A stretch of DNA of 64,000 nucleotides, taken from the NCBI GenBank assembly GCA_022567305.1, contig JADFHF010000016.1, forward strand, positions 1 through 64,000, given 5' to 3'. Below are positions 18,888 through 28,235 of the stretch, one piece after another. This DNA is from Bacteroidota bacterium. GTDB taxonomy: Bacteria > Bacteroidota > Rhodothermia > Rhodothermales > UBA10348. Each line of letters starts with the position of its first letter. The first letter of the stretch is position 1. Made by a program: the position numbers and the translations under genes. Under the pieces are notes generated by a model. It had not been told where the DNA came from and did not search any database. It saw only the letters and a program-made list of their open reading frames with translations.

Positions 18888-20075
18888 GTGTCAGAGAGTG
18901 TGCCCTTTTCATTAGATTCTGGTTCTCACGGCGCGAACTCATTACCAGGCCTCGAACGAACAACATACCAAGTGCCTAAGCAGACCTCAGATCTAGCTCT
19001 CGTTGTCGATTTGAAGGACAACAACAGCTATCCGATTCATTTCAAACCTCTATCCAGTGTACCGGATCTCATGGATCGTCACGGACTTCAGCCGGGGCGA
19101 GTCCTCCTGATCACGGATGATCATGTTGGACCGCTCTACGCAGAACCGCTGCTCACTCTGCTTTCAGGATCGGATTGGAAGCCGCGAGTGTTGACACTTC
19201 CTTCCGGTGAGTCCACGAAATCACTTGCCCACCTAAGTGACATCTACGACGTTTCGCTCGCCTGGAATATTGATCGGACCACACCCGTCTTGGCTCTCGG
19301 AGGAGGCGTGATCGGAGACATAGCGGGATTTGCCGCGTCGACCCTGTTAAGAGGACTTCCACTCGTTCAGCTACCAACATCACTTCTTGCTCAAGTCGAC
19401 AGCTCGATCGGCGGAAAGACCGGGATCAATCACGAGTTGGGAAAAAATCTGGTTGGAACGTTTTACCAGCCGGTCTTTGTTTGCTCAGATGCAAATACGT
19501 TAACTACGCTTCCGGATCGAGAATGGATCGGCGGACTCGCCGAGGTCATCAAGCATGCCCTGATTGCTGATTCGGATTTCTTGACTTGGCTGGATGAACA
19601 CCTTGATCTACTGCTCGGTCGCGACGAATCGACTGTTGGAACGATGATCACCCGCGCTGCCCGAATCAAGGCCAACATCGTTTCCAAAGATGAACGTGAC
19701 TTGGGTCTGAGGGCTACGCTAAATTTCGGACATACGTTTGCTCACGCCCTTGAGAAAGTCTCCGGATATGGCCATTTTACGCACGGCGAAGCCGTCTTCG
19801 TGGGGATGAAAGCAGCTATCGCTCTTTCGGCGCAAAACAACCCAAAACTCGACGTCAATCGTCCGGCAAGCGTCTTCGCGAGGCTTCCGGTACCGTCTAT
19901 CCCTTCGTTCCTTGAATTCGGCCAACTATTGGATGCTATGAAGTTGGATAAAAAGAGAGCTTCCGGAAAGATGCGCTTTGTACTGCTTCGAACGATTGGC
20001 GAGGCCTATGTCTCCTCGGAAATAGAAGAGAAGGATGTTGAGTCCGCGTGGGCAGCTGCGGTGGCAGATGAGTGA
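18888..20075 (+). CDS. aroB: 3-dehydroquinate synthase
   Basis: The second enzyme of the shikimate pathway: it converts DAHP to 3-dehydroquinate using NAD and a divalent metal. Family motifs in order: GESTKS near residue 108, GGGVIGDIAGF near 139, LAQVDSSIGGKTGIN near 166, AEVIKHALI near 220, and the metal-binding NFGHTFAHALE and GHFTHGEAV. At 395 residues it is about 35 longer than usual, the extra part being a non-conserved N terminus. The GTG at 18888 was taken as the start because the nearby ATG at 18868 is out of frame. No other aro gene is in the window. Confidence 0.93.
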   Translation: MSESVPFSLDSGSHGANSLPGLERTTYQVPKQTSDLALVVDLKDNNSYPIHFKPLSSVPDLMDRHGLQPGRVLLITDDHVGPLYAEPLLTLLSGSDWKPRVLTLPSGESTKSLAHLSDIYDVSLAWNIDRTTPVLALGGGVIGDIAGFAASTLLRGLPLVQLPTSLLAQVDSSIGGKTGINHELGKNLVGTFYQPVFVCSDANTLTTLPDREWIGGLAEVIKHALIADSDFLTWLDEHLDLLLGRDESTVGTMITRAARIKANIVSKDERDLGLRATLNFGHTFAHALEKVSGYGHFTHGEAVFVGMKAAIALSAQNNPKLDVNRPASVFARLPVPSIPSFLEFGQLLDAMKLDKKRASGKMRFVLLRTIGEAYVSSEIEEKDVESAWAAAVADE

Positions 20076-20207
20076 ATTGCTTGATTCTCAGTCGCATTCT
20101 ACGTGGAACATCGCTACGCAAGTCGGTATGATTCGGGCACTTCCCCTCTCGGGAGCCGTTTAGGCAACAACGAAGTACTGATACGTACATTCTAGGCCCT
20201 TTTCGAC

Positions 20208-23200
20208 TTGTTCGGACGGATTCTCGGACATATCTCAAAACGAACCTTACAGATCAGTGGGATCGTCGTTCTGACGATTCTCGTTGTGTTTTTTGCTGCT
20301 ACAAGATCTCAAGTTGGGCGAGATGAGCTCAAGCGTCAAATTGAGAACTCCTTTAACACTGCATTTCAGGGCCATCTGTCAATTGACCGACTGACGGGAA
20401 ACCTTCTTTACACCTTATATGCCGAACACGTCCAACTCACAGCACCCAATGGCGAACTGATCGCTACGATTGACTCCGTTGTCATTGAACCAAGATGGCA
20501 AGATCTACTACAACGGACCTTTTCGGTGAAATCGATCTCTCTCCACCACCCTGTTTTTGAAATCAGTGGCGACGAGAATGGGCAGTTGAACCTAAATCAG
20601 GCGCTTCAGCCTCGAGCCCGCGACTCCGTATCCATTGGTTCAGACTGGACGTTCAAATCCGCTACGCTTCATATCGAAAACGGTCACCTTTTGACAAGAA
20701 ATCTCGGTGACCCCAACGATATCTCCGGCCCGAATCGTGTCTTCGATTTCGCCAACGCCTCCTTTGACGATTTGAATCTTGATGCCAGAATTGATTGGGA
20801 TGCTCCTCATGGACAAATTGACTTGTTGGGTTTCTCCGGTTTTCTTGACAACGGTCGATTAAGAATCAGCGGACAGCCGACCCAGCTTATCATTCAGGGA
20901 CCAAGATTGTCCGTGAACAATTTCATATTCACGCTCGGTTCATCGACGTTCAACCTTAACGGATTCGCTAATATCCTTCAATCGGTGGATAATCAAGATT
21001 GGTGGGATGTCCCTTTTCTAGCAAATCTTGATCAGAGCCACATCTCCTTTGACGAACTTAAAACGTTGTTTCCATCGATACCTCTGTCGGGTGAAGCCAC
21101 AGTTTCTGCTCTCATTCAGGGCCCGCTGGCTGACGCCACCGTTTCTTGGATCCGACTCGGAACGGACAAGTCGGATTTTGAACTCACGGGAATGATCCGT
21201 GGATTCCCCGATTCAGTCTCTTTTGATGTGGCGTTCAGTGCCGTCAATTTGGATCCGGCTGATTTAAAATCCTGGCTACCCGGGTCCCCGATTGAATCGT
21301 TGACGATGAATGTTCTCTCGCTGAAGGGGGTGTCGCTCGGATCGTACATCCTTGACCCCGAGCAGCCGTTTCTGGCGGCATCTGGTTACGTTGATATTTC
21401 GTCCGACAAAGGATCGGTATCCACTACCTACGAAATCGAGGGTCCTTTCGATGACGAAATGGCCTTTGATATTGGACTTACGTCAAACAATATGGACCTT
21501 TCGTACTGGACATCCAACCGGGCGGTCCAAACCAATTTTAACGGGGCGTTTCGTTTAATCGGATCGGGGATCGACCCTGAAACAGCTTTAGCGGAGTTTA
21601 GACTGGATCTAACCAACGTTAAAATAGGGACTGCCTTTCTACCTGCGATTTCACTGACGGGTAAAATTGAGGACGGTAGATACCAAGCAAATCTCGTCGC
21701 CTCCCAACCCACCGGTAGCGTAGAAATTGACGCCAACGGCAGGTTTGGCAACGAGCTCTTTGACTATGCTCTTTTCTTCAAGGCACGGTCATTTGATGCA
21801 GGTCCTCTCGTCGGAAACGATTCACTCGCCACAACCTTGAATTTCGAGGCCATTCTTACCGGGAGCGGACTCTCGGAAAACGATCTGGCTGGAGAGCTTC
21901 AGATCACGTTTGACACGTCAGGTGTTCGATTGGGTTCACGAACCAGCGTTATCTCCCCTCATTCGCATACGCTCGCAATTCGAAGACCTGGATCCGTGGG
22001 TCCGCGAATAACCCTACGCGGTGATATGGCTGACATTGACGTAACCGGTGAGGTCAACCTCGCGGCACTTTCAGCACTCAGTGCAGCATGGTTGTTTGAA
22101 TTTCGCTCCGCACTAGAGCGTCAGGGCGACAAACGCCTTTATGGTCAAAACGAGTCTGAGGCGCCGAGTGATGATATTTTGGACTCGCTGCTCTGGGCCG
22201 ACGCCAGGATTGCATTTGAGGGACCTTTGTCGGGGAAAACGACCAACATTAAATCGGATATCATTGTTCATGACCTCAGTATCGTATCCGCCTACGTGCC
22301 GAGCCTACCGAGGTTGGAATCATCAGGAACGGCAAGGATAACCGTTTCGGTCGGCGACCAGGACATTTCGATCACAGCCTCTTACCTGGCAGACTCGCTA
22401 AGAATCGGAGGAATTTCTCTCGGAGAAACTCAACTTGAGAGCCAGATTACGGCATCTAGAAATCCGTCCATCGAAGAATCATTAAAGGCCTCATTGTCGC
22501 TCGTATCCGATTCTCTCATCGTGTTCGGTCAGCCTTTTCAAGCACCCACGCTCGAGTTTTCTCTGCAGAATAGAGAAGGGTCGTTGACGTTTTTTACGCC
22601 CGGCGCGCGTAGAATTGATTCCGTCGTTGTGGCGTCAAGGATTTTTCTACTCGAGGATCGAAATGAAATCATATTTGACGAGATTAATGTGGTGGGTAGA
22701 ACAACCACTTGGAAGAGCTCCGGCAGTCCTACGATCAGTCTTTACAGTGACGCGGTGGTGGTCCGAGACGCCGAAATCCTTCAACATGGACCGGACGGAT
22801 TGACGGGCCAGCGCATTATGGCGTCGGGTACATTTTCCAGTCAGGTCCAGGACACGCTTCACGTGCAGGCCGACAACGTGATTCTGCACGAAATCTCCGA
22901 GATTCTTGTGACATCCCCGCACCTAGATGGGCGTCTCAATGCAGTTCTTGAAATAACCAGAGCCGATAACCAACCGATCGTTGCTGGTGCCGTTGATATC
23001 TCCCAGTTCTCGTTGGATAACCGAATATTGGGTGATGTGGAGATCCAGAGTCGGTTGCTTGCGGGATCGCCTGACTTGGGAGTTCATCTGGCCTTATCCC
23101 CGATAAATCCGACCACCGATATCGAATTCTTCGAGGGCGAGTCATTCCCTTCTCTTGTAGCCAATCAGCTAGAAATCGACGGAACGATTCGACTGCCAAA

Positions 23201-24917
23201 TACGTCGCGAAGGGGAATATCAGATCCCGGCTCGCTTTCCCTCGATGTTCAGATCGAGAGCGCCGATATTTTCTTTTTGGAGTACGTGTTTAATGATTTG
23301 GAAAACGTCGTGGGCTACTTCAAGGGAGGCGGACGAATAGATGGGACGATGTCGAACCCTCGTTTTGACATTAATCTGGAGCTTTATGACGGCCATTTTG
23401 AGATACCGCAGTTTGAGTTGGCCTATGACCTATCGGGTGATTTGGGGATAGGCGTCGACGGGATCCGTATCGATGCGGTGCAGCTTGTCGATCAGACCGG
23501 AGGAACTGCACTCGCCAGCGGTATGATATTTTTTAATGACTACCGATTCTTCTCCCTCGGGCTCAAATTCGATCTGGACAACTTTCAGGTGATGGATGTC
23601 AGTGCTTCGGAAGAACTACCCTTTTACGGACACCTGTGGGCAACGGGTACGTTGAGCCTCGATGGACCGCTGTATGATGCGACACTCCGATCCACCGACG
23701 CCGTCGTCTCACCCAACTCAGAATTATTCATTCCAGTTGTAGAAACAGCACTGAACACCGACGAGGCCTACATCGTTTTTGTGGATTCTGCCGGCCACAT
23801 TCCGAACTTCCAACAGCTGGCGAAGCGTTCGTTCTTACTTGGCCACCGACCCAACGCTGAACGTCGATTTCTAGATGCACTCGATATGGACTTGAGCATC
23901 TTTGCGCCCAATGGGGCAACCATTCATCTGGTCATCGACCCGCTTCTCGGTGATGTGATCAACGCATCCAGTACGGGGCGCATCCAGATTCAGAGAAATG
24001 AAGGTGATTTCCTCGTATTCGGCGAGCTCCTCGTAAACGGAGGCGACTATCTCTTCACGGCGGGTGAAGTTTTTGTTCGGCGATTCGTGATTGAACAAGG
24101 GGGCTCCATTTCATGGAATGGAGATCCGGTTAATGCCGCGCTCGATATTCCGGCGGTCTATCGGACTCGTGCTTCTCTCGCTGGTCTTCCTGGATACGAA
24201 GACAACGCGTTGGGGCTCATTCCGCTCATTGTGTCGCTTCAGATTGGCGGCACAGTGGAGTCCCCGACGGTGGAATTGGGGCTCGCGATTGACCGCTCAA
24301 GGCAAAACGTGCCGGCGCGCATCCAGGCGCTCGAAGCCCAGCTCAATTCTCCAGAACGTGCCACCGAATACGCCACCTCCGTTTTGCTCACGAATACATT
24401 TCGCTTGACCACCGACAGTTTTGGTTCCGGAACCGGAAGCCAACTGGTATTCAATAGCGTGTCCCAACTTGTATCGAGCCAGGTGAACCGGTTTATCAAT
24501 CAGGCACTTCCGAATGTCGATTTTAGCTTCGGACTGCAGGGTGAAAACGCCCAGGATCTGGATGTCACATACGGTGTCGCCTTGCGGTTGTTGGATGAAA
24601 GGCTGATCATCCGTGGCGAGGGTGTATACCAGGGATCTCGAACTAGCACAGACAATGTATCTACACCAAATGATGGACTGCAGGGTGAATTCCTGGTAGA
24701 AGTAAAGCTCAGTCCGAGGGTCTCGGTCGAGGTATTCTTCCGAAGGGAGGGAGGCATACTTCAGAGCGCAACGCTCACCAACACAACCGGAGCCGGACTT
24801 TCGTATCAGACGGAATTTTCGACGTGGAAGAGTTTCTGGAGAAAGCTATTCGGGTGGTTGACCCCAAACGCAAAGGACTCTAATGATTCTGTAACGATTG
24901 ATCCGACGACGGGGTGA
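20208..24917 (+). CDS. TamB-like translocation and assembly module protein (DUF490)
   Basis: A 1569-residue AsmA/TamB-type protein: one N-terminal membrane helix (about residues 14-32, ISGIVVLTILVVFFAAT), then a very long, repetitive beta-rich region, then the conserved C-terminal TamB domain. That domain includes the FLVFGELLVNGGDYLFTAG segment near residue 1270 and a final beta-barrel-like stretch. TamB-type proteins form periplasm-spanning grooves involved in outer-membrane protein insertion or phospholipid transport. No tamA/bamA homologue is adjacent. The start is a TTG at 20208, placed before the membrane helix. The whole 4.7 kb frame is intact. Confidence 0.9.
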   Translation: MFGRILGHISKRTLQISGIVVLTILVVFFAATRSQVGRDELKRQIENSFNTAFQGHLSIDRLTGNLLYTLYAEHVQLTAPNGELIATIDSVVIEPRWQDLLQRTFSVKSISLHHPVFEISGDENGQLNLNQALQPRARDSVSIGSDWTFKSATLHIENGHLLTRNLGDPNDISGPNRVFDFANASFDDLNLDARIDWDAPHGQIDLLGFSGFLDNGRLRISGQPTQLIIQGPRLSVNNFIFTLGSSTFNLNGFANILQSVDNQDWWDVPFLANLDQSHISFDELKTLFPSIPLSGEATVSALIQGPLADATVSWIRLGTDKSDFELTGMIRGFPDSVSFDVAFSAVNLDPADLKSWLPGSPIESLTMNVLSLKGVSLGSYILDPEQPFLAASGYVDISSDKGSVSTTYEIEGPFDDEMAFDIGLTSNNMDLSYWTSNRAVQTNFNGAFRLIGSGIDPETALAEFRLDLTNVKIGTAFLPAISLTGKIEDGRYQANLVASQPTGSVEIDANGRFGNELFDYALFFKARSFDAGPLVGNDSLATTLNFEAILTGSGLSENDLAGELQITFDTSGVRLGSRTSVISPHSHTLAIRRPGSVGPRITLRGDMADIDVTGEVNLAALSALSAAWLFEFRSALERQGDKRLYGQNESEAPSDDILDSLLWADARIAFEGPLSGKTTNIKSDIIVHDLSIVSAYVPSLPRLESSGTARITVSVGDQDISITASYLADSLRIGGISLGETQLESQITASRNPSIEESLKASLSLVSDSLIVFGQPFQAPTLEFSLQNREGSLTFFTPGARRIDSVVVASRIFLLEDRNEIIFDEINVVGRTTTWKSSGSPTISLYSDAVVVRDAEILQHGPDGLTGQRIMASGTFSSQVQDTLHVQADNVILHEISEILVTSPHLDGRLNAVLEITRADNQPIVAGAVDISQFSLDNRILGDVEIQSRLLAGSPDLGVHLALSPINPTTDIEFFEGESFPSLVANQLEIDGTIRLPNTSRRGISDPGSLSLDVQIESADIFFLEYVFNDLENVVGYFKGGGRIDGTMSNPRFDINLELYDGHFEIPQFELAYDLSGDLGIGVDGIRIDAVQLVDQTGGTALASGMIFFNDYRFFSLGLKFDLDNFQVMDVSASEELPFYGHLWATGTLSLDGPLYDATLRSTDAVVSPNSELFIPVVETALNTDEAYIVFVDSAGHIPNFQQLAKRSFLLGHRPNAERRFLDALDMDLSIFAPNGATIHLVIDPLLGDVINASSTGRIQIQRNEGDFLVFGELLVNGGDYLFTAGEVFVRRFVIEQGGSISWNGDPVNAALDIPAVYRTRASLAGLPGYEDNALGLIPLIVSLQIGGTVESPTVELGLAIDRSRQNVPARIQALEAQLNSPERATEYATSVLLTNTFRLTTDSFGSGTGSQLVFNSVSQLVSSQVNRFINQALPNVDFSFGLQGENAQDLDVTYGVALRLLDERLIIRGEGVYQGSRTSTDNVSTPNDGLQGEFLVEVKLSPRVSVEVFFRREGGILQSATLTNTTGAGLSYQTEFSTWKSFWRKLFGWLTPNAKDSNDSVTIDPTTG

Positions 24918-24947
24918 TGGGCTACGATATTTCTGATTCCGAGGTGT

Positions 24948-25424
24948 CTAGTAAGGCCGTCGATCTGGATTCTTAATCCAAGCATCAAAGACTTTGGCAG
25001 CCTCATCCCTCAAGACCTGCCGCATAGGAATACTCCTCTCCTCCGGTGGAAGTGCTACTTCACGATAGATAAAATCATCGTCGAAATCTGCATCAGAAGC
25101 ATCATCTCTCGATGCCCCGAAAAAGATACGATCAGGGCGGGCCCAATAGATGGCTCCCAGGCACATCGGACATGGTTCGCAGGACGTATAGAGGTCACAA
25201 CCAGTTAGCTGGAAGCTGTTCAACGCTTTACATGCATTTCGAATGGCCACGACCTCTGCATGGGCTGTGGGATCCAAGTCTGACGTAACCCGATTTTCCC
25301 CCGTAGCCAATATCTCACTGCCGCACACAATAATTGCCGCAAAAGGACCTCCATGATGCTTTTCCACGTTTTCGATGGCCAGACGGATGGTCTCGCGCAT
25401 GAATGCTTGAGGGGTAGAAGGCAT
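24948..25424 (-). CDS. guaD: Guanine deaminase (cytidine-deaminase fold)
   Basis: A 158-residue zinc deaminase that probably converts guanine to xanthine. The zinc site is visible as HAEV (the His ligand with the proton-shuttling Glu) near residue 51 and SCEPCPMC (two Cys ligands) near 81. The following CLGAIYWAR, DDDFIYRE and PPEERSIPM segments closely resemble Bacillus-type GuaD rather than TadA, and no tRNA-binding TadA features are seen. It is divergent from the aminotransferase gene across 104 bases that contain a 12-base palindrome. Confidence 0.88.
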   Translation of the reverse strand: MPSTPQAFMRETIRLAIENVEKHHGGPFAAIIVCGSEILATGENRVTSDLDPTAHAEVVAIRNACKALNSFQLTGCDLYTSCEPCPMCLGAIYWARPDRIFFGASRDDASDADFDDDFIYREVALPPEERSIPMRQVLRDEAAKVFDAWIKNPDRRPY

Positions 25425-25449
25425 ATTTCAGAACGATTGACTCGTGCGC

Positions 25450-25461
25450 CTAAACGTTTAG
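25450..25461. promoter_or_regulatory. Perfect 12-base palindrome in a divergent promoter region
   Basis: CTAAACGTTTAG is a perfect inverted repeat centred between guaD (start 25424) and the aminotransferase (start 25529). The AAACGTTT core with a central CG resembles operators of LacI/GalR-type repressors. No such regulator is encoded in the window, so the match is suggestive only. Confidence 0.35.
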
Positions 25462-25528
25462 AGTTCCTGGCGTTGGAAAACCAGTATATTGCGAGCCGTC
25501 AAAATAGGCCGATCAGAGCCCGTAATCC

Positions 25529-26716
25529 ATGAGACCACTTGCAGACCGGACAAAAGGGTTAGTTCAGAGCAATATCAGAGCGGTTACGCTGATGCTGAAA
25601 GATTCCGGAGGTATCAATCTCGGGCAGGGTATTTGCGATATGCCCACTCCCCCTAGCATCAAGGAGGCGGCCAAAAAGGCGATCGACGAAGATGAGTCCA
25701 TCTATTCGTACTACGGCGGCATTGACTCTCTTCGGGATTCATTGGTTGTGAAATCGTCTACGTACAACAAGATGCCCGTGTCCTCACCGGAGGAGGTCAT
25801 GGTAACGGTTGGATCTACCGGTGCCTTCGTAACAGCTATGTTTTGCCTTCTTAATTCCGGTGACGAGGTAATGGTCTTCGAGCCGTTCTACGGTTACCAC
25901 ATCAATCTCCTCCAGGTGATGGGCGCGCAAATTCGCTTCATCCCGACGAGGCCACCGAACTGGGAGATTCCTTTCGATGCCATTGAAAAGGCGATAACGG
26001 AACGGACCAGAGCCATCATTCTGAACACTCCAGGAAATCCCCATGGAAAGGTTTGGACCCACGAAGAGCTTGCTCGACTCCTCGTAATATTGGAGAAACA
26101 CGACCTTTATGCCATTACCGATGAAATCTATGAATACATGCTCTACGACGGTCGTGCCCACTACTCACTGGCTGCGTTACCGGGCGCCTTCGATAGAACA
26201 ATCACGATTTCAGGCTTTTCGAAAACCTACAACATGACCGGGTGGCGGATCGGATACGCCATCGGACCCGAACCGATTATTTCCAAGATGGGACTGTTGG
26301 CTGACCTGCTCTATATCTGTTCTCCTACACCACTACAACACGGTGTCGCGGCCGCTTTCAAGATGAATAATCGCTATTTCGATGACCTGGCGTCTGCTTA
26401 TGACCAGAAGCGAACCCTGATGTGCTCAACGTTGGACGATGTCGGGTTCGATCTCTCCTGGCCCCAGGGCTCGTACTACGTTTTGGCAGACTTCTCACCT
26501 CTCCGAGATCGCTTGAAAGGGTTCAAGGACGATGTCGAGGCCTGCCAGACGCTCATACAAAAGGCCCGAGTCGGTACGGTTCCGGGCCAATCATTCTTCA
26601 ACAATCCGAAAGATGGCCAGTCTTTTCTACGCTTTTGTTTCGCGAAGGAACTCGACGTGCTTCAAAGCGCCTGTAGTCAGTTGAAAGAAGCCCTCTCCAG
26701 CACCCGAAGTGCTTAA
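25529..26716 (+). CDS. PLP-dependent aminotransferase, class I/II
   Basis: A 395-residue fold-type I aminotransferase. The PLP Schiff-base lysine is Lys232 in ISGFSKTYNMTGWR, preceded by NTPGNPHGKVW (with the conserved Asn) and ITDEIYEYM. The N terminus (GGINLGQGICDMPTPPSIKEAA) is like aspartate, methionine or aromatic aminotransferases of the MalY/YbdL side of the family. The substrate cannot be fixed from sequence. Its TAA stop shares the four bases TTAA with the stop codon of the convergent phosphatase gene. Confidence 0.9.
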   Translation: MRPLADRTKGLVQSNIRAVTLMLKDSGGINLGQGICDMPTPPSIKEAAKKAIDEDESIYSYYGGIDSLRDSLVVKSSTYNKMPVSSPEEVMVTVGSTGAFVTAMFCLLNSGDEVMVFEPFYGYHINLLQVMGAQIRFIPTRPPNWEIPFDAIEKAITERTRAIILNTPGNPHGKVWTHEELARLLVILEKHDLYAITDEIYEYMLYDGRAHYSLAALPGAFDRTITISGFSKTYNMTGWRIGYAIGPEPIISKMGLLADLLYICSPTPLQHGVAAAFKMNNRYFDDLASAYDQKRTLMCSTLDDVGFDLSWPQGSYYVLADFSPLRDRLKGFKDDVEACQTLIQKARVGTVPGQSFFNNPKDGQSFLRFCFAKELDVLQSACSQLKEALSSTRSA

Positions 26717-27693
26717 CCGATACCGGCTTCGCGAATCGCTTCGATTAATCGGTCGTGCAATTGGCCATTTGAAACGATTACGCCACGATTGGCCTCCAGT
26801 CGATGCCCTTTACTAAAGTCCAATTTTTCCCCATAGATATCCGTGACGACTCCGCCCGCTTCCTCGACCAGGAGTGACCCACCAGCATGATCCCAGATAT
26901 TCTCGACATATCTGCGATGAGAGGGGAGCCTCAAGTACATTTCCGCATCTCCGCAGGCAACGACCGCATATTTCGCCTGGCTATCCAATCGGACCGGATC
27001 AGCCGTTATTCCCAGGATGCTTGCAATTTTTTCCGCTCCTGAGTGTGAGGTATGCATCGCTTCGACCGATTCACACAGCCTGAGATTGGCTGGATCCGAG
27101 AATGAACTCACCGAAGCCTGGCCTACGATATTATGGTCTGAAAGTGAGTGAATCTGCGCGCCAAGTCCTCTACGGGCGGCTACAAGGATTCCCGGAACCG
27201 TTCCTGCTCCCGTGATACTCAAATTCGGACAACCGACGGCGGCGAGCACAACTTCACCGTCCTGAATAAGGGCGAGAGCAATTGCATACTGATCTCCTCG
27301 GAGAAAGCCTTTTGTGCCATCGATTGGATCAAGTGTCCAGAATCGATTCGAGTAGTCTTGGCTGCCACCATAATCGATCCATTCGAACACTTCATCTTTC
27401 GTTGCGTCAGGACGAATATGCCGCACCTCCTTCACAACACGATCCGCAAGACCAAGATTATCCTTTGAACGTAAAACGTCGGCATTCTCTTCTGCGATGA
27501 TGGGATCAGACGGGAATGTATTTCTAAGCCGCGAACAGACAATAGCCTGGCTTCCAAAATCAGCAACGGTGACCGGGCTTCGATCTACCTTTTCGAGCGT
27601 AGCGTTCTCGAGCTCAGCCTGAACGCGCCGGCACAGCACCGAGGCCTCTTGGACCGCAGCAATTGCCGTATCTAATTCCTGCACAAGATTCAT
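26713..27693 (-). CDS. 3'(2'),5'-bisphosphate nucleotidase-like phosphatase (inositol monophosphatase superfamily)
   Basis: A 326-residue Mg-dependent phosphatase. The metal-binding motifs are present: EEN near residue 63, WTLDPIDGTKGFLRG near 120, and DHAGGSLLVEEAGG near 268. The GTKGFLRG form and the length match the HAL2/CysQ group, which hydrolyses 3'-phosphoadenosine 5'-phosphate left over from sulfate assimilation. No sulfate-assimilation gene is adjacent. It could also act on inositol phosphates, but the motif form favours PAP. It overlaps the aminotransferase only at the shared stop. Confidence 0.88.
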   Translation of the reverse strand: MNLVQELDTAIAAVQEASVLCRRVQAELENATLEKVDRSPVTVADFGSQAIVCSRLRNTFPSDPIIAEENADVLRSKDNLGLADRVVKEVRHIRPDATKDEVFEWIDYGGSQDYSNRFWTLDPIDGTKGFLRGDQYAIALALIQDGEVVLAAVGCPNLSITGAGTVPGILVAARRGLGAQIHSLSDHNIVGQASVSSFSDPANLRLCESVEAMHTSHSGAEKIASILGITADPVRLDSQAKYAVVACGDAEMYLRLPSHRRYVENIWDHAGGSLLVEEAGGVVTDIYGEKLDFSKGHRLEANRGVIVSNGQLHDRLIEAIREAGIG

Positions 27694-27711
27694 CGCGCCG
27701 CCAGGTTGCAG

Positions 27712-28164
27712 TTACAGATCCGGATAGATTGGGAACCTGTCGAGATAGCTCAATTTGTTTTGTTGCACGTCCGTTTCGCAGCAGAAATTTTCGTTCCCAT
27801 TTGTGATCAGTAAAAACCTTGCCCCAACGACGAGATTATATCGAGAAACTTGATCAAACGTGGCCTGTGTTAGGTTTACATGAGGGGCCTTGCATTCGAT
27901 AATCATCCATGGCTTACCGTTACGGTCGTGAACAACAATATCTGCCCGATACTGCGCCGAGGCCATATTGAGGCCCTTCTCGACGGATATGAGGCCCAAC
28001 GGGACGCCAATTTCTTCTCGCAAAAACGTAATTGTGGATTGTCGAACTCGTTCTTCCGGACCAGCCTTCACGGCTTTTCGTCTGGATGGGTCGACCACGT
28101 ATCCGCCATCAGATTTCTTAGCCAAAATCCTTTTTGAGCTTATCGATTTCATGGTAGAAAACAA
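27712..28164 (-). CDS. HsdR-N-like single-domain protein (PD-(D/E)xK fold)
   Basis: A 150-residue protein matching the type I restriction enzyme R-subunit N-terminal domain (HSDR_N_2) found alone in many Bacteroidota. The nuclease-like core is visible: RADIVVHDRNGKPWMIIECKAP near residues 73-94 gives the D-x(n)-ExK arrangement. No hsdM, hsdS or helicase gene is nearby, so it is not part of a restriction system here, and its function is unknown. An alternative start is the internal ATG at 28149. It is separated from gdhA by a strong terminator. Confidence 0.82.
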   Translation of the reverse strand: MFSTMKSISSKRILAKKSDGGYVVDPSRRKAVKAGPEERVRQSTITFLREEIGVPLGLISVEKGLNMASAQYRADIVVHDRNGKPWMIIECKAPHVNLTQATFDQVSRYNLVVGARFLLITNGNENFCCETDVQQNKLSYLDRFPIYPDL

Positions 28165-28182
28165 CTTACACTGACAACCGAC

Positions 28183-28212
28183 AAAAAAGGGGCAGGTGCT
28201 GACACCTGCCCC
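28183..28212 (-). terminator. Rho-independent terminator after gdhA
   Basis: GGGGCAGGTG (28189-28198) and CACCTGCCCC (28203-28212) form a perfect 10-base stem with a 4-base loop. On the minus strand the stem is followed directly by six T residues (28188-28183). It lies 24 bases beyond the gdhA stop, exactly where a gdhA terminator should be. It is the clearest terminator in the window. Confidence 0.92.
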
Positions 28213-28235
28213 TCCGGATGGAACTCATTTCGGGT

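Noticed and set aside
20076-20207. Possible tRNA between aroB and the tamB-like gene
   Set aside because: Short complementary runs exist, but no cloverleaf, anticodon arm or TPsiC motif could be built.
27712-28164. Part of a type I restriction system
   Set aside because: Only an HsdR N-terminal-like domain is present, without methylase, specificity or helicase genes.
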